64,000 bases of DNA from Enterococcus alcedinis (GCF_014635985.1 NZ_BMDT01000009.1:1-64000); one strand, 5' to 3'. Shown: positions 8,560 through 16,691, numbered from the stretch's first letter. A program made the numbers and translations. Notes: generated by a model from the sequence alone, not told the origin.

Positions 8560-9876
8560 TTGGAAAACAAAAAACTTCAACGAGAGATATCATTAACAGG
8601 TGCGCTATCGACCGTTATGGGGACCGTCATTGGAGCCGGTGTTTTCTTTAAAGCAGCAGCGGTCGCGTCTCATACACAGTCAGCTGGCTTGGCTTTGTTT
8701 GCTTGGTTACTCGCAGGGGTCTTAGCCATTTGTGGTGGACTGACCGTTGCTGAACTGGCAACGGCAATTCCTAAAACTGGTGGCGCGATTCAATACATCG
8801 AAGCAACCTATGGTAAGGTCATGGCCTTTTTGCTTGGTTGGGCACAGACGATTATTTATTATCCAGCCAATATTGCGGCCTTAAGTATTATTTTTGCGAC
8901 ACAGTTAATGAATCTATTCCATTTAAGTCAGCAGGCATTGATTCCAGTCGCAATCATTACAGCAATTAGTGTTACAGGGATTAATTTGTTAGGTACACGG
9001 GTGGCTGCTCGCGTTCAGTCAATTACACTTATCATTAAACTCTTGCCAATTTTTGCAATTGTTTTATACGGGCTATTGACGCCAGGAGCCGTCAACGTTT
9101 CGTTAATTAACCTAGAAATAGGTGGCGATCAGTCTTGGGTTGCCGGATTTAGTGGTGCGCTCTTAGCGACATCCTTTGCTTACGATGGTTGGTTAAATGT
9201 CGGAAACGTGGCAGGAGAGCTGAAAAATCCAGAAAGAGATTTACCAAAAGCGATTATTTTAGGCTTAAGTTTTGTAACGCTAATTTATTGGGCAATCAAC
9301 TTTGTCTTTTTCAAACTGTTGCCAGTCGATCAAATTGCTGGAAATTTAAACGCGGCTTCTGAGGCAGCAGGCTTGTTGTTTGGAACCATTGGTGGAAAAT
9401 TAGTAACAATCGGCATCTTAATTTCAGTCTACGGTGCATTGAATGGTTATACGATGACAGGAATTCGAGTACCGTATGCGTTGGCTTTACAGACGAAATT
9501 TCGTTTTAGTTCCTCTTTAACGAAATTAACGCGCCGGACATATGTGCCGTTATTACCAGCTCTCATTCAATTGGTCATCGGTTGTGGAATGATTTTAGTC
9601 GGTAGTTTTGATTTACTTACCGATATGTTGATTTTTGTGATGTGGTTCTTTAGCGTGTTAATCTTTTTTGCCGTCTTTATTTTACGTAAAAAAGAACCAA
9701 CACTTGCACGACCATACAAAGTCCCTTTATATCCGACCACACCGATTATTGCGATTGTTGGCGGGTTATTTATCCTAATCATGACAGCGATGACTCAGCC
9801 AATCCTTGTGCTATCAGGAGTCAGCTTGACCTTATTAGGCATACCGGTTTATTATCTTGGACAGAAAAAAGCATAA
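8560..9876 (+). CDS. APC-family amino-acid permease (SteT/LAT-like)
   Basis: A 438-residue, 12-helix carrier of the amino acid-polyamine-organocation family. Helix 1 carries the family motif GTVIGAGVFF, and the helix 6 region has SFAYDGWLNVGN, as in SteT-type serine/threonine exchangers. The start is TTG at 8560, chosen because GGAAGGAG lies nine bases upstream and no ATG fits. It stands alone with its own promoter and terminator. The substrate is inferred only from the subfamily. Confidence 0.85.
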   Translation: MENKKLQREISLTGALSTVMGTVIGAGVFFKAAAVASHTQSAGLALFAWLLAGVLAICGGLTVAELATAIPKTGGAIQYIEATYGKVMAFLLGWAQTIIYYPANIAALSIIFATQLMNLFHLSQQALIPVAIITAISVTGINLLGTRVAARVQSITLIIKLLPIFAIVLYGLLTPGAVNVSLINLEIGGDQSWVAGFSGALLATSFAYDGWLNVGNVAGELKNPERDLPKAIILGLSFVTLIYWAINFVFFKLLPVDQIAGNLNAASEAAGLLFGTIGGKLVTIGILISVYGALNGYTMTGIRVPYALALQTKFRFSSSLTKLTRRTYVPLLPALIQLVIGCGMILVGSFDLLTDMLIFVMWFFSVLIFFAVFILRKKEPTLARPYKVPLYPTTPIIAIVGGLFILIMTAMTQPILVLSGVSLTLLGIPVYYLGQKKA

Positions 9877-9884
9877 AAATAAAG

Positions 9885-9924
9885 AACAGTGAAACGGTAA
9901 TCTTACTGAGTTCACTGTTTTTTT
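9885..9924 (+). terminator. Terminator after the APC permease
   Basis: Stem AACAGTGAA/TTCACTGTT followed by a run of T. Confidence 0.85.
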
Positions 9925-9929
9925 ATCGA

Positions 9930-9958
9930 TTGAAATCTAAAATTTCTTATGCTATGAT
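9930..9958 (+). promoter_or_regulatory. Promoter of the GlcU-like gene
   Basis: TTGAAA (9930-9935), 17-base spacer, TATGAT (9953-9958), 40 bases upstream of the ATG. Confidence 0.65.
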
Positions 9959-9997
9959 TCCCTTTTGGAATAAAAGAATGGATAGTAGGAGAACAAA

Positions 9998-10879
9998 ATG
10001 AATACAACAGCACTACTTATTGGACTATGTCCAGTGATTGGTTGGGGATTTTTTCCAACCGTTGCTTCCAAAATTGGTGGGCGTCCAGTACATCAAATAT
10101 TTGGAACGACTTTAGGCGCTTTTATTTTTGCTTTAATCGTTGCGATTGCAACAAAAACCGCCTTACCAACAGGGGGAGATTTGATCTTAGCTCTTTTTTC
10201 AGGTGTGGGTTGGGCGCTCGCTCAAATCTTAACGTTTCAATCGTTCGCTTTAGTAGGTGCTTCGAAAGCGTTACCAGTTACGACCGCGTTTCAATTGCTT
10301 GGCGCTTCTTTATGGGGCGTGATTTTTCTAGGAAACTGGCCGTCAACCAGTGAACGGATCATGGGAGGCATTGCACTTATTTTAATTATTTTCGGTGCCA
10401 GTTTAACGGTTTGGATGGAGAAAAAGAGTCAAGAGAGTGCACTCGTTATGAAAAAGGCGATTTTGATTTTAGCTATTGGAGAGATTGGCTATTTAACTTA
10501 TTCTGCCGCACCGCAAGCAACGACAATCGATGGGATGACAGCGTTTTTACCACAAACAATCGGCATGTTACTTGTTGCCATCATTTATGGTATTGTGACA
10601 TCATTTAAAGGACGTGCCGTCTTTACGGAAAGAGTGTCTTACGGCAATATTGCTTCGGGATTTTTATTTGCGTTTGCTGCTTTAACTTATTTGATTTCAG
10701 CGCAACCAAATATGAATGGTTTAGCAACAGGCTTTGTTTTATCACAAGTTTGTGTCGTTGTTGGAACTTTAACGAGTATTTGGTTTTTAAAACAACGAAA
10801 AACAAAGAAAGAAATGCGTGTGACACTCATCGGTTTAGGTTTAATTATTTTTGCCGCAGCCTTAACTGTTATGAATTAA
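9998..10879 (+). CDS. GlcU/RbsU-family sugar uptake protein
   Basis: A 293-residue, ten-helix carrier of the drug/metabolite transporter superfamily, GRP branch. Family marks are the N-terminal LLIGLCPVIGWGFFP, the GWALAQILTFQSF segment and the VTTAFQLLGASLWG segment. Known relatives take up glucose (GlcU) or ribose (RbsU) by proton symport. TAGGAG precedes the ATG. It is monocistronic, with a terminator directly after it, so no neighbouring sugar gene helps decide the substrate. Confidence 0.85.
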   Translation: MNTTALLIGLCPVIGWGFFPTVASKIGGRPVHQIFGTTLGAFIFALIVAIATKTALPTGGDLILALFSGVGWALAQILTFQSFALVGASKALPVTTAFQLLGASLWGVIFLGNWPSTSERIMGGIALILIIFGASLTVWMEKKSQESALVMKKAILILAIGEIGYLTYSAAPQATTIDGMTAFLPQTIGMLLVAIIYGIVTSFKGRAVFTERVSYGNIASGFLFAFAALTYLISAQPNMNGLATGFVLSQVCVVVGTLTSIWFLKQRKTKKEMRVTLIGLGLIIFAAALTVMN

Positions 10880-10882
10880 ACG

Positions 10883-10923
10883 AAAACGAATGTGGACGAT
10901 CGCCGTCTTGCATTCGTTTTTTT
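10883..10923 (+). terminator. Terminator after the GlcU-like gene
   Basis: Stem AAAACGAATG/CATTCGTTTT with an inner GACG/CGTC, then T-run. Confidence 0.85.
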
Positions 10924-10960
10924 GTTATAATAAAGAAAAAAGAGAAGGAGTGATTTTGGA

Positions 10961-11617
10961 ATGTTACAAAAATCAGTGCCGTTTAAAAGTATTTATATGA
11001 AAATCAACGCAGACGATATTAAAAAAATCGATGTCCCTACTTTACCTGAAGGATTTATCTATCGCTTTTATCAGGAAGGCGACCAAGAAAATTGGGCGAA
11101 ACTAGAAACCCTTGTGGCTGAATTCGATGAAATCGAAGCAGCGCGTGCTCGTTTTGAATCCGAATTTTTACCAAGTGGCGATCGTTATCAAGCGCTCGAT
11201 ACACTTTTTACAATTGAAAACGATGCGTTAAGTCAACGCCAAGTTTTTATCGAAGCGCCGAATGGTGAAGTGGTTGCAACAGCGACCGCATGGATGGCAA
11301 ACAAATTTGGTGAATATCAACCAATCTTGCATTGGGTCAGCGTCCATCCGGAATACCAAGGGTTACAATTAGGGAAAAGCGTTGTGGCTAAGGCGATGAC
11401 TTTATTTAACGAATTGGAACCTGGAAAAGACGTAATGCTCCACACGCAAACATGGAGTTATCCAGCGATTGTTTTGTACCATAAATTGGGTTTTTATTTA
11501 TGCAAAACGGAAACCTTACGCAAAGACGACAACGATTTTAATAATGGATTAGAAGAAGTGTTGAAAACAGTTATTAAAGAACCGGTCTTTTCAAAATTAA
11601 TGGAAGAAGCACGCTAA
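10961..11617 (+). CDS. GNAT-family N-acetyltransferase
   Basis: A 218-residue protein. The acetyl-CoA-binding core lies at about residues 120-160: HWVSVHPEYQGLQLGKSVV matches GNAT motif A (QxxGxG/A, here QGLQLGK), followed by a YHKLGF motif B. The N-terminal 60 residues are not part of the minimal domain. AAGGAG lies ten bases before the ATG. It stands alone, and the acceptor substrate is unknown. Confidence 0.85.
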   Translation: MLQKSVPFKSIYMKINADDIKKIDVPTLPEGFIYRFYQEGDQENWAKLETLVAEFDEIEAARARFESEFLPSGDRYQALDTLFTIENDALSQRQVFIEAPNGEVVATATAWMANKFGEYQPILHWVSVHPEYQGLQLGKSVVAKAMTLFNELEPGKDVMLHTQTWSYPAIVLYHKLGFYLCKTETLRKDDNDFNNGLEEVLKTVIKEPVFSKLMEEAR

Positions 11618-11741
11618 ATAGAAGGCGAAATCTTTGTTTTTCGAAAATATATTGTGTACAGTAGAATTAGATAAAGAGCTGTGCTCATAATGGATAGCGC
11701 TTTCTCAATAACAAACAACAAGGAAGTAGGAGGAATTATCA

Positions 11742-12146
11742 ATGAAGAAAGTTTATGAAACGAAAATCATCAATACTGGCGGTCGTGAAGGTGAAGTCCA
11801 TTCTCCAGACCAGAGCTTCAAGTACAAGGTAACCTCTCCAGGCAAGAAAGTTGAAAATGCCACTAATCCAGAACAATTATTCGCTGCTGCTTATAGCGCA
11901 TGCTTCAATGGTGCATTAGAACTTGTAATGGACCAAGAAAAAGACGTTCATCCCAGCACAATCACGGCTCGTGTGAGCTTATACGCAGACGATGTGGAAG
12001 GCTTCCATATTGGTGTTGTATTAGAAGTCCATATCGATGGTGTCGATGAAGCACGTGCATTAGAATTAACGAAAAAAGCCGACCAAGTCTGCCCTTACTC
12101 AAAAGCCCTACGAAATAACGTCGAAGTCACATTCGAAATAGTGTAA
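11742..12146 (+). CDS. ohr: Organic hydroperoxide resistance protein, OsmC/Ohr family
   Basis: A thiol peroxidase of 134 residues, the usual length. Both active-site cysteines are present: C54 in YSACFNGAL and C117 in QVCPYSKA. An Arg at position 15 fits the Ohr catalytic arginine. Such enzymes reduce fatty-acid and other organic hydroperoxides in the cytoplasm. AGTAGGAGG precedes the ATG. No OhrR-type regulator is adjacent; the intergenic region after the gene is filled with structured repeats. Confidence 0.93.
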   Translation: MKKVYETKIINTGGREGEVHSPDQSFKYKVTSPGKKVENATNPEQLFAAAYSACFNGALELVMDQEKDVHPSTITARVSLYADDVEGFHIGVVLEVHIDGVDEARALELTKKADQVCPYSKALRNNVEVTFEIV

Positions 12147-12149
12147 AAA

Positions 12150-12264
12150 GAGGCTATAAAAGAAGTGTTCAGTGACGAGTAATAAACAAAGAATTTTTTG
12201 AAAGAGTTCTTTGCTTTCGAAAATATTCTGGTTTATTACCGAGTCACTACTTCATTTATACCGT
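12150..12264 (+). repeat. Palindromic element, copy 1
   Basis: An imperfect hairpin of about 112 bases. The left arm at 12152-12187 (GGCTATAAAAGAAGT, GTT bulge, CAGTGAC, GAG, TAATAAAC) pairs with the right arm at 12231-12263. A smaller hairpin CAAAGAA/TTCTTTG sits inside. Arm sequence differs from the copy at 13544 but the pairing pattern and the GTT bulge are the same. Confidence 0.75.
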
Positions 12265-12272
12265 TTAGAAAA

Positions 12273-12405
12273 GAGGCTATTTTTGAAGCGTTCAGCGGTG
12301 AGAGATAAGGACACCTCTGGAAAAATCGCTGTTTGATTTTCTCCAGGGGAAGAGTTATCTCCGAGTGTTTGATGACGAGTCATAAGAAAAAGTCTATCAA
12401 AAATG
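12273..12405 (+). repeat. Palindromic element, copy 2 (diverged)
   Basis: Begins like copy 1 (GAGGCTAT at 12273-12280) and has GAAGCGTTCAGCGGTGAG followed by GAGATAA. This pairs with TTATCTC at 12356-12362; inside is CTGGA/TCTCCAG. The outer ATTTTTGA at 12279-12286 pairs with TCAAAAAT at 12397-12404. The arms are less regular than in copy 1. Confidence 0.6.
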
Positions 12406-12435
12406 TCTTTTGATTGTGTTTAAGGAGGCGTATTA

Positions 12436-12618
12436 ATGGCTAAGGATAAACGAAAAAATAAAGAGGGTCCACCGGTTGCAAGTATGTTTGAAAATGCTGG
12501 ACGGATATTTCGTGGAAATGTTGGCGATCAATACCATCGAGGCAGCTGGAAAAGTACACTGATTATCATCATTATTTTAATTGTTGGTTATTTTATTTAT
12601 GCTACGTTTTTTAAATAA
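12436..12618 (+). CDS. Small single-pass membrane protein, possibly DUF6366-like
   Basis: A 60-residue protein with a charged N-terminal part and one C-terminal helix at about residues 40-58 (WKSTLIIIIILIVGYFIY). AAGGAGG lies seven bases upstream of the ATG, which supports a real gene. The layout (polar head, central GN/G motif, WK followed by an Ile-rich helix) resembles small Firmicutes proteins of the DUF6366 type, but I cannot confirm this. Function unknown. Confidence 0.7.
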   Translation: MAKDKRKNKEGPPVASMFENAGRIFRGNVGDQYHRGSWKSTLIIIIILIVGYFIYATFFK

Positions 12619-12664
12619 ATCATATAAAGAGGCCGTGACTTATGTCACGGCCTCTTTATATGAT
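12619..12664. terminator. Bidirectional terminator
   Basis: A perfect 21-bp inverted repeat with a TTAT loop (apex GTGAC/GTCAC) serves the convergent small gene and the DUF924 gene. It shares its stem tip with three other terminators in the window. Confidence 0.8.
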
Positions 12665-12678
12665 ACGAATACTTGCTA

Positions 12679-13218
12679 CTAAAAGGATGAATTGGGCTCT
12701 TTTAAAAAGGCGATTTCTTCAGGTGTTGAGACACGACCGAGAATTTGATTACGGTGTGGGTAGCGCCCAAATTTTTTTATAATGTCTCGATGTAACTGTT
12801 CGAAATGCAATTGGTTTTCTAACCCCGGTTCGCTAAATAAACGAAGCGCTTCTTGATGAATGATTAAGGATTCACTGTGCATATAAGGCATAAAAAGAAA
12901 CCCTTTTTCAGTGATCGATAAATCATTTAAATCCGGTTGTTTAATGGCTTCTTGGGCAAGAGCTAGCGCCATGTTGTCACAAGAAAAAGCGGCAGTTGAT
13001 CCACGGTAAATATTACGAGAAAATTGATCAAGAATAATGATTTCAGCTAAACGACCATGAATCGTTTCACGCCAAGAAGCAAGCTCCCCTTGAGCTGCTT
13101 GTTGATGAATTTCGGTGAATCGAGCACGCAATTCATCGTCAAAACTATCTGAACTTTTGAACCAATTTTCGGATGGGATTTCTTTAAACCAATAATCTAA
13201 AATTGTCTGAGGTTGCAT
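12679..13218 (-). CDS. DUF924 family protein
   Basis: A 179-residue protein matching DUF924: N-terminal ILDYWFKE, central IIILDQFSRNIYRG, and PYMHSES with a late HRDIIKKFGRYPHRN segment. The family has a TPR-like helical fold and no agreed function. The start at 13218 (ATG) is preferred to a GTG nine bases upstream, because the GGAG ribosome site would touch the GTG but is ten bases from the ATG. The gene is transcribed away from the T-box region. Confidence 0.88.
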   Translation of the reverse strand: MQPQTILDYWFKEIPSENWFKSSDSFDDELRARFTEIHQQAAQGELASWRETIHGRLAEIIILDQFSRNIYRGSTAAFSCDNMALALAQEAIKQPDLNDLSITEKGFLFMPYMHSESLIIHQEALRLFSEPGLENQLHFEQLHRDIIKKFGRYPHRNQILGRVSTPEEIAFLKEPNSSF

Positions 13219-13317
13219 TATTGTCACGCTCCTTTTTTATAGTGTAACGATAAATCTTTTAAAATGCAAAAACAAAAAATACTAGCTTTTTTAGATTGAA
13301 CTTGGTATAGTAGCAGA

Positions 13318-13538
13318 AACGTCCATTAGAAAGTAATGGCTTTACTACTAGTAAGTCTTAAATTACCTGTCCAGAAAGTCGATGGTTGCTGCGAATCGAA
13401 CAAAATTTACTGACTGAATTACATAGTATCGTATACAATCGAATATCAATGAGGAAAACAGTACGCTGTTTTTAAATTAAGGTGGTACCACGAAAATATT
13501 TCGTCCTTAGCTAGTAACCCTAGCTAAGGGCGTTTTTT
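13318..13538 (+). promoter_or_regulatory. T-box leader, predicted tyrosine (UAC) specificity
   Basis: tRNA-sensing transcription-antitermination leader. The specifier loop is readable: AGTA at 13350-13353, stem AGTC (13354-13357) pairing with GACT (13412-13415), then GAA (13416-13418), T, and the codon TAC (13420-13422) followed by A. The distal AGAAAG and GGTTGCTG motifs are at about 13373-13392. The T-box AAGGTGGTACCACG at about 13480-13493 has the TGGT that fits an ACCA tRNA end. Terminator at 13502-13538. It implies induction of the downstream carrier when tRNA-Tyr is uncharged. Confidence 0.88.
13502..13538 (+). terminator. T-box regulated terminator
   Basis: Stem CGTCCTTAGCTAG/CTAGCTAAGGGCG followed by six T. 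Its left arm overlaps the 3' part of the T-box antiterminator, as expected. Confidence 0.88.
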
Positions 13539-13541
13539 ATT

Positions 13542-13653
13542 AAGGTTATTGATTGAGCGTTTTGATACGAGCAATAAGCAAACTTTTCGAAAAATGGTAC
13601 TTTCATTTTATCGAAAACGTCTTATTGCCGAGTATCAGCTCAACCAATACCGT
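13542..13653 (+). repeat. Palindromic element, copy 3
   Basis: Left arm 13544-13578 (GGTTATTGATTGAGC, GTT bulge, TTGATAC, GAG, CAATAAG) pairs with the right arm 13621-13652. An inner TTTTCGA/TCGAAAA hairpin caps it. It has the same architecture as copy 1 with largely different stem sequence. It lies inside the T-box-controlled transcript. Confidence 0.75.
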
Positions 13654-13659
13654 TCAATC

Positions 13660-13696
13660 AAGGTTATTGATTGAGCGTTTTGATACGAGTGATAAG
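13660..13696 (+). repeat. Palindromic element, copy 4 (left arm only)
   Basis: A 30-base exact repeat of 13542-13571, beginning AAGGTTATTGATTGAGCG. No matching right arm is obvious downstream, so it appears truncated or recombined with copy 3. Confidence 0.75.
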
Positions 13697-13742
13697 TTGT
13701 CTTAAAAAATAAGCTTAGTAAGGGAAAAAAGGAGAGAGCGTC

Positions 13743-13790
13743 GTGAGTTGTGGCGGAGTTATTCGTTATCGTTTCTTTTGGAATCTTTAA
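13743..13790 (+). CDS. Possible 15-codon leader peptide upstream of the NhaC-family gene
   Basis: GTG start with AAAAGGAG eight bases upstream, encoding MSCGGVIRYRFFWNL and ending in TAA, 33 bases before the carrier's start codon. The peptide is rich in aromatic residues (Y, F, F, W), fitting an amino-acid-sensing leader peptide under a tyrosine T-box. There is no direct evidence that it is translated. Confidence 0.4.
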   Translation: MSCGGVIRYRFFWNL

Positions 13791-13823
13791 TCAACGATTA
13801 GAAAACCCAAAGGAGAATAGAAA

Positions 13824-15233
13824 ATGAAACAAAAGAATCAACCGAGTATTTTAGAAGCGAGTTTAGTTTTAATCCTCATTATTGCCAGTATTGCATTAGG
13901 TGTGATTGTCTTAAAAATCTCACCGAGTATTGCTATTTTAGCATCAATTGCGGTGGTGATGATTTATGCTGTGATTAAGAAAGTACCATTTGATCAAATC
14001 AATCGCGGTATTATTCAAGGAATTAAACCAGGCATTATTCCTATTTTTATTTTTTTGTTAATTGGTGCATTAATTGCAGTGTGGATTCAAGCAGGTATTA
14101 TTCCAACACTAATGGTTTATGGCTTTAAAATTATTAGTGTTAAATGGTTTGTCCCGTCGATTTTTATCGTCTGTGCGATCGTTGGCAGTGCGGTCGGTAG
14201 TGCCTTTACCGTGATGTCGACCGTTGGTATTGCCTTTTTTGGAATAGGAATTACATTGGGGATTCATCCACCATTACTTGTAGGTGCGATTGCGTCAGGT
14301 GCGATTTTTGGGGATAAAATGTCGCCATTATCGGAATCAACCAACTTAGCGGCAGCGATTGCGGAAGTTGATTTATTTAAACACATTCAAAATATGTTGT
14401 GGTCAACGGTCCCAGCATTTGTCGTCTCTTTAATTTTATTTGCTATTTTTGGCGTATCAGACAATGCGGTTCAATTATCTGAAATTAATGAAGTGGTCTC
14501 GGTGCTAGAGCGTAACTTTACTGTGTCACTATGGGCATTAGTCCCAATTGGCTTTATGTTCTTTTGTGCATGGAAAAAAATCCCTGCAATCTTGACGATT
14601 TTATTGAACGTGGGAATTGCTATTCTATTTATTATTGTCCAATCACCGGAGACACCGATTACGCAAATCGCGACCTTTATCGAATCGGGATTTGTCTCTG
14701 AAACGGGTAATCAACAAATTGATTTGTTGTTATCACGTGGTGGTCTAGCTAGTATGATGCCGACCGTTTCTTTAATTATTTTGACGTTGTCGTTGGGTGG
14801 ATTATTAATGGAAACGAACTTAATTTCAACGGTGATGGCTGTGGTTGCAACGAAAATTCAATCGGGTTCTGGAACGATTGTTGTGAGCTTACTAACATCA
14901 ATTGGGGTCAATATCTTTATCGGTGAACAATTCTTGTCAGTGATTTTACCAGGAAATGCGTTTAAAGAGGTTTACCGTGAAAAGAAAATTGATTTAGTCG
15001 TTTTAAGTCGCGTCTTAGAAGATGGTGGAACGGTGATTAACTACTTGATCCCTTGGGGAATTGCCGGCAGTTTTGTCGCGAGTACTTTTGGGGTACCAAC
15101 ATTAACGTACTTACCATTTGTCTTCTTTAGTTTACTTTCGCCCGTCTTTTCGCTGATTAGCGCTCTAACAGGAATTGGCGTGACATACTTAGATGAACAA
15201 GCCCAGAAGAAGAAATTTTTTAGCGTAAAATAA
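13824..15233 (+). CDS. NhaC-family carrier, likely amino-acid (tyrosine) transporter
   Basis: A 469-residue protein with about 11-12 membrane helices, annotated by family as a Na+/H+ antiporter of the NhaC type. Conserved regions include SAVGSAFTVMSTVGIAFFGIG and DKMSPLSESTNLAAA. The upstream T-box with a TAC specifier suggests it moves tyrosine or a related compound rather than only sodium; NhaC-like genes are known companions of tyrosine genes in lactic acid bacteria. AAAGGAG precedes the ATG. The family is certain, the substrate is inferred. Confidence 0.85.
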   Translation: MKQKNQPSILEASLVLILIIASIALGVIVLKISPSIAILASIAVVMIYAVIKKVPFDQINRGIIQGIKPGIIPIFIFLLIGALIAVWIQAGIIPTLMVYGFKIISVKWFVPSIFIVCAIVGSAVGSAFTVMSTVGIAFFGIGITLGIHPPLLVGAIASGAIFGDKMSPLSESTNLAAAIAEVDLFKHIQNMLWSTVPAFVVSLILFAIFGVSDNAVQLSEINEVVSVLERNFTVSLWALVPIGFMFFCAWKKIPAILTILLNVGIAILFIIVQSPETPITQIATFIESGFVSETGNQQIDLLLSRGGLASMMPTVSLIILTLSLGGLLMETNLISTVMAVVATKIQSGSGTIVVSLLTSIGVNIFIGEQFLSVILPGNAFKEVYREKKIDLVVLSRVLEDGGTVINYLIPWGIAGSFVASTFGVPTLTYLPFVFFSLLSPVFSLISALTGIGVTYLDEQAQKKKFFSVK

Positions 15234-15237
15234 ATTG

Positions 15238-15276
15238 AGAAAGAAATCACTGTAGCTAGTGGTTTCTTTTTTTTTT
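15238..15276 (+). terminator. Terminator after the NhaC-family gene
   Basis: Stem AGAAAGAAATCACT/AGTGGTTTCTTTTT extended by a long T-run. Confidence 0.85.
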
Positions 15277-15376
15277 GTATCGCAAAAGGAAACTTTCGCT
15301 ACTTAAAGTTAACAAGAACTCCTTTGCTGTTTTTTCTTAAACACTTTATAATATAGAAAGTAGAGGATGTGGGCAA

Positions 15377-16486
15377 GTGAAAATTGGACAAATTGTGAGC
15401 GAAAAAAGAAAAGAAAAAGGCTTAACGCAACAAGAATTAGCCGATTTTATTGGTGTATCAAAAGCGTCGGTTTCAAAATGGGAAAACGATATGACCTATC
15501 CAGATATTACGTTACTACCATTGTTAGCTGCTTTTTTTGATATTACGATGGACCAACTATTGGATTATCATTCCCAATTAACGACCGATGAGATTAAACG
15601 AATTTATCAATTATTACAAAAATCATTACTGAAACAAAGTAGCGAAGAAGTCCTACATGAATTGCGCCGATTAACTCGCCGCTACTATTCTTGTTATCCT
15701 TTTGTGTTGCAAATGGGTTTGTTTATTTTGAATCATTTGGATTACTTTTTAAATAAGACCGATAAAAGTTCAATGGCACTTTATATTGAAGAGGCGAGAG
15801 AACTCTTTTTGCACGTCAAACAAGGCTCAAAAGATGCCCATATCGTTCAACAAGCTTGTGATTATGAGGCGTATACTTTATTGGCTTTGGAAAAATCTGA
15901 TGCTGTTTTAGAGCTATTAGGCGAGTATGTTCCTAGCTATTTCCCGAGAGAAAGTTTAATCGCCAATGCTTTTCAACAAAAAGGTGAAATAGAAAAAAGC
16001 GATGCGACTTACCAAAGTGCGATTGCGCAATATTTGTTTGTGATGATGAGTGGTTTGACGAATTACTTACAATTGTTAGTCCATGATCTGGATAAGTTCC
16101 AAATCACTTATCTGCGTGGGCAAGCGATAGCGGAAGCCTTTGAGCTCGAGCAACTGCATCCAATCAGTTGGTTTAATTTTCAAATATCGGCAGCGACAGG
16201 CTTTGCCCAATTGGATCAAAAAGAGATTGTTTTGGAAATTATTGCCAAAGTACCGGGAATAATTACGACATTAAAGACCCCTTTAGTCCTGCATGGCGAT
16301 GCGTATTTTAATCGAATTGATCCGTGGTTAGAACAGTTAGAACTCGGTCCACAACTACCGAGGGAAGCGTCAAATATCGTATCTGAGTTGTTAGCCATTG
16401 TATTGGAGCATCCAGCATTTTTCTCTTATCAAGAGGAAGCTGTTTTTCAAAAAATTAAACAAATAAAGGAGCAGTTAGATGAATAA
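15377..16486 (+). CDS. XRE-family transcriptional regulator with C-terminal helical domain
   Basis: A 369-residue protein. Residues 1-60 form a Cro/C1-type helix-turn-helix (LTQQELADFIGVSKASVSKWEN). The remaining 300 residues are helical and TPR-like, as in Rgg/PlcR-type or abundance-sensing regulators, but lack an obvious peptide-binding signature. The start is GTG at 15377; no better ATG precedes the HTH. It overlaps the next gene by eight bases, so it is probably the local regulator of the ABC unit that follows. Confidence 0.85.
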   Translation: MKIGQIVSEKRKEKGLTQQELADFIGVSKASVSKWENDMTYPDITLLPLLAAFFDITMDQLLDYHSQLTTDEIKRIYQLLQKSLLKQSSEEVLHELRRLTRRYYSCYPFVLQMGLFILNHLDYFLNKTDKSSMALYIEEARELFLHVKQGSKDAHIVQQACDYEAYTLLALEKSDAVLELLGEYVPSYFPRESLIANAFQQKGEIEKSDATYQSAIAQYLFVMMSGLTNYLQLLVHDLDKFQITYLRGQAIAEAFELEQLHPISWFNFQISAATGFAQLDQKEIVLEIIAKVPGIITTLKTPLVLHGDAYFNRIDPWLEQLELGPQLPREASNIVSELLAIVLEHPAFFSYQEEAVFQKIKQIKEQLDE

Positions 16487-16691
16487 TACCCAATTTTTCA
16501 TTGATAATTTACCACTTTTTATCCCGTTAATTGTTTTGCAAATGGCATTAATGGTTACCGCAGTTATCCACGTTTTAAAACATCCAAACTATCGCTTTGG
16601 TAATAAAGCACTTTGGTTAATCATTGTTATTGTATTACAGATTGTCGGACCGGTGATTTATTTTGTATTTGGTCGAGGTGATTCTGAGTGA
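16479..16691 (+). CDS. PLDc_N / YxlE-like small membrane protein
   Basis: A 70-residue protein with two helices (about 12-32 and 44-64) and the ending GPVIYFVFGR typical of the phospholipase D N-terminal (PLDc_N) family, as in B. subtilis YxlE. No catalytic domain is present. It sits between the XRE regulator and the ABC genes, overlapping both. In B. subtilis the homologous yxlE gene is next to yxlF-yxlG, so this is a conserved module. Confidence 0.85.
   Translation: MNNTQFFIDNLPLFIPLIVLQMALMVTAVIHVLKHPNYRFGNKALWLIIVIVLQIVGPVIYFVFGRGDSE

Noticed and set aside
11690-11710. cre site before the Ohr gene
   Set aside because: GGATAGCGCTTTCT differs from the CcpA consensus in about three conserved positions; too weak to list as a feature.
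12150-13696. CRISPR array
   Set aside because: Repeats are too few, of unequal spacing, are long palindromes rather than short direct repeats, and no cas gene is present.
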